From positions 186,001 through 250,000 of the forward strand of contig JAEPMA010000002.1 in the NCBI GenBank assembly GCA_017644185.1: a stretch of DNA of 64,000 nt, in the 5' to 3' direction. Numbering within the stretch: position 1 is the stretch's first letter; each line of letters begins with the position of its first letter. This DNA is from Rhodospirillales bacterium (lineage in GTDB: Bacteria; Pseudomonadota; Alphaproteobacteria; Rhodospirillales; Casp-alpha2). The translations under genes were made by a program, and so were the position numbers. Below the pieces are notes generated by a model. The model was not told the origin of the DNA, ran no database searches, and worked only from the letters and a program-made list of their open reading frames with translations. This document shows positions 16,519 to 23,514 of the stretch, piece by piece.

Positions 16519-17481
16519 CTAACAGCCCGAAGTACATTTTCCCGCGCCGTCGAACATCATCGTCCTGCCACTGAGCGGCAGATATACGGGCACATTGGTC
16601 GCCTTGATGAACGTTTCTGTCTTGGTCCCCGCGATGACCTTGCCACCCTCGGTTCCCACCTCGTTGGCGTGAGACGCGATAACGCTCGTTGGCCTGATCA
16701 GGTCGTTGATGACGTAGGCAGCCTCGGTTGGGCCAGTGGTATAGGTATCACCGATATTCATCACGACCAGCTTGGCCTTGTACTGATCGCCGACGACGAT
16801 CTTCTGTTCCGCCGTCACCCCGGTGTCCCCCGAAAGATAGACGACGAGCCCATTCGAAAACGTCAGTACATACCCCGTCGGCGGCCCGGCATAAGCGGTC
16901 AACCCTGCTTCATCCAAATGCTTCCCAAGATCGCCGCCGATCATCGCACCCGCGACGCCATTTGAGTGTACGGCCGGCACTGTCGTCACCGTGACACCGC
17001 CGATTCTCTTGTTGGCGCCGAAGCGAACCAACTGCGAGTTCTTGGGATCACCGCCGAGCGCCTTGAGCTTGGCTGCAAAGAATTTCGGCATTTCACTGCC
17101 GGTGACGATCTTGGCGCCGGTTTTGAGCGCGATATTGACCGAATTGGTGTTCGGCACCGCCTTGACCGTCACATCCGGCTTCGAACACGTGCCCGCACCG
17201 GGCGCCGTCAGGTGACGGTCCCCGACGTGATCGCCGTGCATGTGACTGACCAGGATCGCGTCGATCTTACCCAGACGCGGGTCGTCCGGTCCGGCGACGG
17301 TGCGGCCAGCATCATATAAAAGCCGGGTGCCGTCCGGATCTTCGAAAATCATCGCGCGGTCGAAGCGGCAGAACTCACCCTCGTGCGAGCCCAGCGGCGT
17401 GATTTTGACATCGGCGGACGCTGCCGCGGCGGTGACGCCCACCAGCGCGGCCAGAATGGTCGTATTGATCGATTTCAGCAT
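16519..17481 (-). CDS. Exported metallo-beta-lactamase-fold hydrolase
   Basis: The 320-residue protein has an N-terminal signal peptide (MLKSINTTILAALVGVTAAA then ASADV). The mature part carries SHMHGDHVGD, the metal-binding HxHxDH motif, then PAVHSNG and YLSGDTGV as later ligands, so a two-metal periplasmic hydrolase is expected. The ATG at 17481 is chosen because GGGAGG sits just upstream; a TTG four codons earlier would overlap that site. The C-terminus has CTSGC, with two Cys. Substrate unknown. It faces the HAD gene and seems to be a single-gene unit. Confidence 0.8.
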   Translation of the reverse strand: MLKSINTTILAALVGVTAAAASADVKITPLGSHEGEFCRFDRAMIFEDPDGTRLLYDAGRTVAGPDDPRLGKIDAILVSHMHGDHVGDRHLTAPGAGTCSKPDVTVKAVPNTNSVNIALKTGAKIVTGSEMPKFFAAKLKALGGDPKNSQLVRFGANKRIGGVTVTTVPAVHSNGVAGAMIGGDLGKHLDEAGLTAYAGPPTGYVLTFSNGLVVYLSGDTGVTAEQKIVVGDQYKAKLVVMNIGDTYTTGPTEAAYVINDLIRPTSVIASHANEVGTEGGKVIAGTKTETFIKATNVPVYLPLSGRTMMFDGAGKCTSGC

Positions 17482-17604
17482 ATCGCCTCCCAAATGGCTG
17501 TCGCATACAGCGGTAAGCCCGGTCTTAACGCCAGGTTAGAGTTATTTATAAGGGGATTCAGAAGGCGATAGACAACCCGTTTTTATCAAGGGTTGCCCCG
17601 TCTA

Positions 17605-18366
17605 TCAGGTGCCGGCGGTTGCCTTTTTCGGCTTCTTGCCACAGTGCATCTCGATATCGGCGCGGCGGTTGTTCTCGTTCTTGACGCCATCGTATGTATG
17701 CACCTTGAGCCGACGCTCACCCCAGGCCTCGACGCTGTAAACATCGATGCCCGACTTCCGCAGTTTTTCAGCGACGTAGTCGGCACGGGCACGCGAGAGC
17801 TTGAGGTTCGACAAATCACCACCCAGCGTATCGGCAAAACCAATCACGTTGGTTTGGCAAGCGCCGCCAGCGAGCATCTTCTTCATCGCTGGCAGAATTT
17901 TTGCGATCTGCGTATCGACACGGGTGCCGGAAGACTTTCCAATATCGAAATAGACAGTTTCCTCGAAATCGGCGGGCGGCCCCTCCGCTTCCGGGCGAGC
18001 CTTGGCAACTTCCTTTTCCGCCTTCAGAACTTTCGAGAGGTTTTCAGTGATCGTTTTCTGTTCGGCAAGTATCTGTTCCGTGACCTGTTTCAGCGCGGTC
18101 ATTTCTGCGGTCAACTGTTCACTTGCGCCGCCGGTTCCCCCGGCGTTCTTGATCGCCTCAGCGGTTTTTTCCGCACCCGCACGGATCTCCGCGGCCGTCG
18201 CCGATTGAATGTCCATCACGACAGAGCGGGTCTCGGTCTGGTGTGCCTGCATATCCTTGCGCATGTAGTCGAGCGCCACGTAGCCCGCCGGCAGCAATAT
18301 TGCCGCCACGATCACTGCACTCAGGATCGATTTTCCAATGCCGCTGCTTGCGCTTTTCTCTGCCAT
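17605..18366 (-). CDS. OmpA-family protein with N-terminal membrane anchor
   Basis: The 253 residues start at ATG 18366. One hydrophobic segment (about residues 10-32, ILSAVIVAAILLPAGYVALD) is followed by a helical, probably coiled-coil region (about 40-125). An OmpA/MotB-type peptidoglycan-binding domain comes last (about 135-245), with VIGFADTLGGDLSNLKLSRA and NRRADIEMHC. The likely role is a cell-wall-linked inner-membrane protein. It could resemble a MotB-like or Tol-Pal-associated protein, but it lacks the short N-terminal channel Asp context of MotB. It is divergent from ctrA. Confidence 0.75.
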   Translation of the reverse strand: MAEKSASSGIGKSILSAVIVAAILLPAGYVALDYMRKDMQAHQTETRSVVMDIQSATAAEIRAGAEKTAEAIKNAGGTGGASEQLTAEMTALKQVTEQILAEQKTITENLSKVLKAEKEVAKARPEAEGPPADFEETVYFDIGKSSGTRVDTQIAKILPAMKKMLAGGACQTNVIGFADTLGGDLSNLKLSRARADYVAEKLRKSGIDVYSVEAWGERRLKVHTYDGVKNENNRRADIEMHCGKKPKKATAGT

Positions 18367-18498
18367 ATGAGCACCCAATTGTTTCCCAGGGGCGGGATTA
18401 TATACATATTTTTTAAGGCTTTGGAATCCCGGGCAAATACACATTGGATAAAGAAACGGTCACGTTCCGGCCGTATCCAAGTTGTTTGAGCGGCGCCG

Positions 18499-18645
18499 GA
18501 CTCCCGCCCACTCAATCGCGATTCGCGGAGAAAACCCCAGAACTCCGGGCTTTTACTGGCTAGATTCATAAAGGTTAACAAAAAGACCCGTAAAGGGTTT
18601 GGCGCAGACTCCGCAAATGGTAATATGGTTAACAGATATCGATTC
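18499..18645 (+). promoter_or_regulatory. ctrA promoter region with five GANTC sites
   Basis: Within the 308 bases between the OmpA-like gene and ctrA lie five GANTC sites at 18499, 18520, 18563, 18607 and 18641, and two GTTAAC elements at 18574 and 18628 that look like CtrA half-boxes. No full TTAA-N7-TTAA box was found. In Caulobacter, CcrM methylation of GANTC and CtrA autoregulation control ctrA, so similar control is likely here. Confidence 0.6.
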
Positions 18646-18674
18646 GCAGCGTTTTGGGCGGCCCGGAGGGGAAA

Positions 18675-19382
18675 ATGCGCGTACTTTTGGTTGAAGACGA
18701 TCCGACGACCCAGGCAACGGTCAAGCTCATGCTTGAAACCGCCGGGATGGTGGTCGATGCGACCGATCTCGGCGAGGATGGCCTTGAGATCGGCAAGCTA
18801 TATGAATACGACATCATCATCCTCGATCTGATGCTCCCGGACATGGACGGCTTGGAAGTGCTGCGCCGGCTCCGCGATTCACGGGTTCAGACACCTGTCC
18901 TGATCCTGTCCGGTCTCACGGAATCGGAGATGAAGGTGAAGGGTCTCGGCATCGGCGCCGACGACTACCTGACCAAGCCCTTCGACAAGTCGGAACTGAT
19001 GGCGCGCGTTCAGGCGATCGTGCGTCGCTCGGCGGGTCACTCGCACTCGGTCATCCACACCGGTCAAATGTCGGTCAACCTCGACACCCACATGGTGGAA
19101 GTCGACGGGCAACCGGTTCACCTGACCGGTAAGGAATACGGCATCCTCGAACTTCTGAGCCTGCGCAAGGGCACGACCCTTACAAAGGAGATGTTCCTGA
19201 ACCATCTCTACGGCGGCATGGACGAGCCGGAACTCAAGATCATCGACGTCTTTATCTGCAAGCTTCGCAAAAAACTGGCGGATGCCACGGGTGGCGAGCA
19301 CTATATCGAAACCGTCTGGGGCCGTGGTTACGTGCTGCGTGATCCGGAAACCATGCCCGAGGCGCAGACCGCATCGGCCTGA
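18675..19382 (+). CDS. ctrA: Cell-cycle response regulator CtrA
   Basis: The 235-residue OmpR-type regulator starts at ATG 18675, with GGAGGGG just upstream. The receiver domain begins [20 protein letters not shown], with the phosphorylation site Asp51 in [13 protein letters not shown] and Lys in YLTKPFD. The winged-helix DNA-binding domain contains [20 protein letters not shown] and [16 protein letters not shown]. In alphaproteobacteria CtrA controls division, motility or DNA replication genes and is phosphorylated through CckA and ChpT; chpT lies 450 bases further on. A strong terminator follows. Confidence 0.96.
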   Translation: MRVLLVEDDPTTQATVKLMLETAGMVVDATDLGEDGLEIGKLYEYDIIILDLMLPDMDGLEVLRRLRDSRVQTPVLILSGLTESEMKVKGLGIGADDYLTKPFDKSELMARVQAIVRRSAGHSHSVIHTGQMSVNLDTHMVEVDGQPVHLTGKEYGILELLSLRKGTTLTKEMFLNHLYGGMDEPELKIIDVFICKLRKKLADATGGEHYIETVWGRGYVLRDPETMPEAQTASA

Positions 19383-19410
19383 TCGAAGTTCTGATCTGAT
19401 ATTTTCAGGG

Positions 19411-19437
19411 AAGGGCCGGCTTAGTCGGCCCTTTTTC
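19411..19437 (+). terminator. Rho-independent terminator of ctrA
   Basis: Arms AAGGGCCG (19411-19418) and CGGCCCTT (19426-19433) with a 7-base loop, followed by further T residues. Confidence 0.85.
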
Positions 19438-19443
19438 TTGCCC

Positions 19444-19809
19444 TCACACCATCCCCATCTGTGTGAGCTTACTGAGCAGGCTCTCTCCATCGAAGGGCTT
19501 CATCAGATAATCGCTGGCACCGGCCGCAAGGGCTTCGTCGATATGCGACGGGTCTTCCTGGGTTGTACAATAAATGACCACCGGCTGATCTCCGCCCGGC
19601 ATACCACGTAACGTTTTCAGAAACTGGATGCCGGTCATGCCCGGCATCTTCCAGTCGAGCAGGACAGCGTCAGGCATCGCATTCTCACAAGATTCCAGAC
19701 CATCGTAACCGTTCCCGGCTTCTTCGGCATCAAGGCCGATCTCCTGGATGATCTTCCGAGCCACCATCCGGATAACCATGGAGTCGTCCACGATGAGACA
19801 TCGCTTCAC
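19444..19809 (-). CDS. Single-domain response regulator (CheY-like receiver) next to chpT
   Basis: The 121-residue protein is a stand-alone receiver: KRCLIVDDSMVIRMVARKII, phospho-acceptor Asp52 in VLLDWKMPGMTG, and YLMKPFDGESLL with the conserved Lys. It has no output domain. GTG 19809 gives the family's usual N-terminus; a TTG at 19839 that overlaps the chpT stop (TTGA) is an alternative that would couple translation. Similar receivers are found beside chpT in Rhizobiales, so it probably takes or competes for phosphate in the CckA-ChpT relay. It does not closely resemble CpdR. Confidence 0.82.
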   Translation of the reverse strand: MKRCLIVDDSMVIRMVARKIIQEIGLDAEEAGNGYDGLESCENAMPDAVLLDWKMPGMTGIQFLKTLRGMPGGDQPVVIYCTTQEDPSHIDEALAAGASDYLMKPFDGESLLSKLTQMGMV

Positions 19810-19835
19810 GTCACGGGCGTGACGGCGATAGGTGT

Positions 19836-20474
19836 TCAACTTTGTCCCGAAAGTGCCGCGAACCGGACTTGATCGTCGTCCGCGGCCACCTCTAGCTCGC
19901 AACCGGCTTCCAGCACCAGAAGTTGGGTTAAATAGCTGTGGATTGAGCGACTATCCATTGACGACACCTCCTTGCCGGGCGTCAGTCCGTTTGCCAGATC
20001 CTCGCGCAAGCCCGCATCATCCCCCGACGCCGCGACGGCAAGACCAATACCGCCGTCGACTTCGGCAATCTGTACACTTACCGTCCCCCCCCGCGGCAAG
20101 CATTCCGTCGCGATCAGAACGAGGTTCAGCAGGAGCTTACCCATCACCGGATCGATCTCGCGAACACCGTCGCCGAAATCGGGCCAGTCGAGCCGGGCGT
20201 TCGAGCCCGAGAGAAAATCGTCGGCGAGCCCGCGCAGCACGGAAACTTCCGCACCGCCCTTTCCGGCCCCGCCCGCGCCGAAAGCCACCCGATAGAATGC
20301 CAGCCGGCGGGTCAGCTCATGGCCACTTTTGGTCGCCAGATCCATCGCGTTGTCATCAAGCGCACCCATCTCCGCGAGAATCTCGAGTCCGGCGTTGACG
20401 GCGCCTGCCGCCCCGACAAGATCGTGGCACAGCCGCGAGCACACGAGCTGGCTGAGACGTAACTGTTCACTCAT
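19836..20474 (-). CDS. chpT: Histidine phosphotransferase ChpT
   Basis: The 212-residue protein matches the ChpT family. The DHp-like helix has the phospho-His in LVCSRLCHDLVGAAGAVNAG (His17), and a degenerate ATPase-like domain follows, with VMGKLLLNLVLIATECLPRG. ChpT moves phosphate from CckA to CtrA and CpdR. It is upstream of the single-domain receiver in a probable two-gene operon on the strand opposite ctrA. CckA is not in the window. Confidence 0.88.
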   Translation of the reverse strand: MSEQLRLSQLVCSRLCHDLVGAAGAVNAGLEILAEMGALDDNAMDLATKSGHELTRRLAFYRVAFGAGGAGKGGAEVSVLRGLADDFLSGSNARLDWPDFGDGVREIDPVMGKLLLNLVLIATECLPRGGTVSVQIAEVDGGIGLAVAASGDDAGLREDLANGLTPGKEVSSMDSRSIHSYLTQLLVLEAGCELEVAADDDQVRFAALSGQS

Positions 20475-20580
20475 AGATTAACACTCCGCGTGGTTGACCG
20501 TCCGCCGAACCCCTGATTCCCATCGTCACGATAGCATGGATGCGGAACAGGCCAAGACCGCAAAATCGGTCGTGCCCGCG

Positions 20581-20937
20581 TCAGTCATCGGCGCGTTTAA
20601 CGATGTCCTCAGCCAGGGAGGAAACGAGATTCTTGTTGCCGGTTTCGCTCGAACCCGCGTTACGGGCACGGCGTTCCGCTTCTTTGCGGACCTCGGCGAC
20701 GTTGACGGGGATCTGACGCAAGATAACCGTTAGGACGGATTCGATCGCCAAAACATGCGCTGCCAGATTTTCCGTATCGCGGCCTTGCGTTTGGGCATTC
20801 GTACCAAGCACCTCAATCCCGTCGGCAACTTTCTCCAGCGACGTTTGCAGGTCCGCCAGGTGGCGTACGAAGCCGTCGATACCAAGCGCATCAAGCAGCT
20901 CGGCCGCAGCGTCCTTATCTGGAGACGTCTCGTTCAT
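20581..20937 (-). CDS. Small hypothetical helical protein
   Basis: A 118-residue charged protein without signal peptide or membrane segment. The centre (VRHLADLQTSLEKVADGIEV) looks helical, and the C-terminus is rich in Arg, Glu and Asn. AAAGGAACAATC before the ATG supports translation. It is upstream of chpT on the same strand, about 105 bases away, so it may share the transcript. I recognise no family. Confidence 0.6.
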   Translation of the reverse strand: MNETSPDKDAAAELLDALGIDGFVRHLADLQTSLEKVADGIEVLGTNAQTQGRDTENLAAHVLAIESVLTVILRQIPVNVAEVRKEAERRARNAGSSETGNKNLVSSLAEDIVKRADD

Positions 20938-21114
20938 GATTGTTCCTTTCCGGCGGCGAAACCACAGCCTAACGCGGCATCAACGGGGTTGCCAGCCCCG
21001 CCTACGTCTAAGGAAACCGAGGAGGACCGGAGCAACCCCTTGATATCGCAGCCGTTTCGTTTACATTATTGGAACTCGGCACCGACATGTCGTAAACAGG
21101 AGATGGTGATTTTC

Positions 21115-21240
21115 ATGAAGTCAGTACTTATCGGCGGGATTGCCGCCATCGTCATCGCGATTGCGGCCGGCGCAGTGCTCACGAACCTGAATCCGTCGGC
21201 GGGCGATAAATTCTCGACGTCGAACGCGCGCATCCACTAA
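21115..21240 (+). CDS. Small single-pass membrane protein
   Basis: A 41-residue peptide starting at ATG 21115: one hydrophobic segment (SVLIGGIAAIVIAIAAGAVL) and a short polar tail ending STSNARIH. An in-frame ATG at 21103 or GTG at 21106, nearer the AGGAG site, would add 3-4 residues. It is followed within 30 bases by a strong palindromic terminator, which argues for a real transcription unit. Function unknown. It lies beside, but is transcribed toward, the formate dehydrogenase operon. Confidence 0.55.
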   Translation: MKSVLIGGIAAIVIAIAAGAVLTNLNPSAGDKFSTSNARIH

Positions 21241-21264
21241 GCCTGCGCATCCACTCGAATCACG

Positions 21265-21297
21265 AAAAAGGGCGGTGCCGCGGCACCGCCCTTTCAA
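21265..21297. terminator. Bidirectional terminator between small membrane protein and fdh operon
   Basis: A perfect palindrome with arms GGGCGGTGCCG (21270-21280) and CGGCACCGCCC (21281-21291), preceded by AAAAA and followed by TTT. It should stop transcription from both sides. Confidence 0.88.
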
Positions 21298-21313
21298 TTT
21301 TAAGACCGGAAGA

Positions 21314-22423
21314 TTACTCGGCAGGCTGTTGCCGGCCCGAACCTTTTTGCATCTCCTCTTCGACCCAGAGCGAGTGGTGCTCCTTGGCCCAGTTGAGATC
21401 CACCTGGCCCGAGCCCACGGCATCGAACGCACCTTCCATACCGACGGAGCCGATGTAGATGTGCGCGATGATGACCACGATCATCACCAACGCCACGGCT
21501 GAATGCCACAGCACCGAGAGTTGCGTTTCCTCGAGCGGCGTGAACTGCGTCGGCAGATCAAGGCCGAAATTATTCAGGAACGCGAAGGTGCCAGCCCACG
21601 GCTGCACTTCGAAAGGCCACATGAGGGCAACTCCTGAAAGCGACAGCGAAAACCCACCGACGACCACAGCCCAAAAGATGATCTTCTGACCCGCATTGAA
21701 GCGCCCGGCCTCAGGATGCATGTCCTTCGAGAAAAGGCCGCCGCCAACAGCCAACCATTTCAGGTCACGCAGTTTCGGGATGTTGTAGCGTACCCAAAGA
21801 ATGAACATCAAAATAATGCCCAGCATGAACGCGAAGGCGATGTAATTATGGGCGAGCTTCCCATAGTACGTCAGCGTACCGAATGCTTCGGGACCGATGA
21901 CCGGCTTCAGGAAGTAGCGCCCGTAAAGAACGTTGAGACCGGTCACGGCCAGCACGATAAAGCTGGTGGCCGTCAGCCAGTGCACGGCGCGCTCGAGTGC
22001 ATTGAAGCGCTCAATTGTACGGCCTTGGGGATCCGGCCCATGGCCGATCTTGATACGGCCGCGAACCGCGAAAAACACCACCAGAAGGACGAGGATGCCG
22101 AGTAACGACCACGCCCCGTATATGCTGAGTGGACCATTCTTAAAGGCGCGCCAGGCATCGCCGTTGGCCTGAACCATTTGGCCCGCTTTTTGATCCGGGA
22201 TGGAGACGGTGCCACGAACCCCGCCCTTGATGGCGCGCCACATTTCTGCGTCGGACATATTCCCGAGCGCACCACCCGGTACTGTGCCTTTTTCCTGTGC
22301 CTGGACCGGCTGGTCGGCGACCAGCGCGATGCCGGCGTTCATGGTCATGGCACCAAGGCCGATCGACGCGGCGAATGCCAACGCGATGCCCCCGGACCGG
22401 ATAAATTGCATCAATTTCGTCAT
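21314..22423 (-). CDS. fdhC: Formate dehydrogenase gamma subunit, cytochrome b
   Basis: This approximately 369-residue membrane protein anchors the complex and passes electrons to quinone through b hemes. A signal-like N-terminus and a periplasmic stretch (about residues 45-95) precede four hydrophobic segments from about residue 110 on. It carries the cytochrome b561/FdnI features: FNALERAVHWLTATSFIVLA with a heme His, YYGKLAHNYIAFAFMLGIIL and LWHSAVALVMIVVIIAHIYI. ATG 22423 is chosen because GGAG precedes it by 8 bases; a GTG three codons upstream overlaps that site. It is the last gene of the fdh operon. Confidence 0.9.
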   Translation of the reverse strand: MTKLMQFIRSGGIALAFAASIGLGAMTMNAGIALVADQPVQAQEKGTVPGGALGNMSDAEMWRAIKGGVRGTVSIPDQKAGQMVQANGDAWRAFKNGPLSIYGAWSLLGILVLLVVFFAVRGRIKIGHGPDPQGRTIERFNALERAVHWLTATSFIVLAVTGLNVLYGRYFLKPVIGPEAFGTLTYYGKLAHNYIAFAFMLGIILMFILWVRYNIPKLRDLKWLAVGGGLFSKDMHPEAGRFNAGQKIIFWAVVVGGFSLSLSGVALMWPFEVQPWAGTFAFLNNFGLDLPTQFTPLEETQLSVLWHSAVALVMIVVIIAHIYIGSVGMEGAFDAVGSGQVDLNWAKEHHSLWVEEEMQKGSGRQQPAE

Positions 22424-22461
22424 CTGCTTCACTCCGATTGCTGCCCGGTGTTTACACCGGA

Positions 22462-22779
22462 TCAGTTGCCACCTTGCAGTTTGCCGCGTTCTTTGAGCTG
22501 CTTGCCAGCCTCACTCTCAACCGGGGCACGCACGTCATCGCCCGTCGTGGTGCCACCGCCTGAAAGGGCCCCGCCCGCAGGAATACCACCCTGCTCCATG
22601 GCGCGTTGGCGCAATTCCGCGAGGTCGCCCTCACCCAACGCCGACGACGGTTTCTCGCCCGGATAAACGCCCGGTTCATAATGCAGCGGCCTGCCCTGCT
22701 CCTCCGGACGGCACCCGGCAAGCATGAGGAGTGCGAAACTCGCGACCCCAATGGTTTTCAGAAATCTTTTGTCGAACAT
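22462..22779 (-). CDS. Small lipoprotein of the formate dehydrogenase operon
   Basis: A 105-residue protein with an N-terminal export signal and lipobox (VASFALLMLAGC), so it should be lipid-modified. The mature part is polar and Gly/Glu-rich (GGALSGGGTTTGDDV). ATG 22779 follows AAGGAACGACA; the 10 residues upstream are unlikely to be used. It sits between the Fe-S and cytochrome b subunits. I know no specific function; it may assist complex assembly in the periplasm. Confidence 0.68.
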   Translation of the reverse strand: MFDKRFLKTIGVASFALLMLAGCRPEEQGRPLHYEPGVYPGEKPSSALGEGDLAELRQRAMEQGGIPAGGALSGGGTTTGDDVRAPVESEAGKQLKERGKLQGGN

Positions 22780-22896
22780 TGTCGTTCCTTGTTCTTTCAA
22801 TTCCAGCAACCAAGGCCGGAATCCATCGGAAGTTAAAGGAGGGGCGGCACCCCATTTAAGAGATGCCGCCGCCTTACCTTTAATCAGACCGATAGG

Positions 22897-23493
22897 TCAG
22901 GAGCCGGCCTTAAGATCGTAAGCCGTACCCCAACCCCACGCGCCCGAGCCGAAGCCACGGGACACGATACGCTCGCGATAGATGTTGGAGATCATGTTGC
23001 CATCCCCACCGAGCAGTGCCTTGGTCGAGCACATTTCGGCGCAGATCGGCAGTTTGCCCTCCGCGAGACGGTTACGGCCGTACTTCTGGAATTCGGCCGT
23101 GGAGTTGTTGTCCTCCGGACCACCGGCGCAGAATGTACATTTGTCCATCTTGCCCCGAGAGCCGAAGTTACCGGCCTGCGGATACTGCGGCGCGCCGAAC
23201 GGGCACGCGTAGAAGCAATAACCACAGCCGATGCACAAGTCCTTGGAGTGAAGCACCACACCTTCTTCGGTTTCGTAGATGCAATCCACCGGGCACACCG
23301 CGATACACGGTGCATCCGAGCAATGCATGCACGCCACCGAGATGGAGCGCTCACCCGGCTTGCCGTCATTGATCGTGACGACGCGCCGGCGGTTGATACC
23401 CCAGGGAACCTCGTGCTCGTTTTTGCACGCGGTGACGCAGGCGTTGCACTCGATGCAGCGTTCTGCGTCACACAGGAACTTCATTCTAGCCAT
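22897..23493 (-). CDS. fdhB: Formate dehydrogenase beta subunit, four-cluster ferredoxin
   Basis: The 198-residue electron-transfer subunit has Cys motifs for several [4Fe-4S] clusters: CIECNACVTACKNEH, CMHCSDAPCIAVCPVDC, CIGCGYCFYACPFGAPQYP and CTFCAGG, with a further Cys in LPICAEMCSTKAL. It links the molybdo/tungsto site of the alpha subunit to the cytochrome b subunit. Unlike FdnH it has no C-terminal membrane helix. GGGAGACACAG precedes the ATG, which is 21 bases after the alpha subunit stop. Confidence 0.93.
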   Translation of the reverse strand: MARMKFLCDAERCIECNACVTACKNEHEVPWGINRRRVVTINDGKPGERSISVACMHCSDAPCIAVCPVDCIYETEEGVVLHSKDLCIGCGYCFYACPFGAPQYPQAGNFGSRGKMDKCTFCAGGPEDNNSTAEFQKYGRNRLAEGKLPICAEMCSTKALLGGDGNMISNIYRERIVSRGFGSGAWGWGTAYDLKAGS

Positions 23494-23514
23494 TTCTGTG
23501 TCTCCCTATCTCGC

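Noticed and set aside
17605-18366. MotB partner for the orphan MotA
   Set aside because: The protein has an OmpA domain and one membrane segment, but lacks the MotB-type channel Asp within a conserved N-terminal helix, and the coiled region is unlike MotB.
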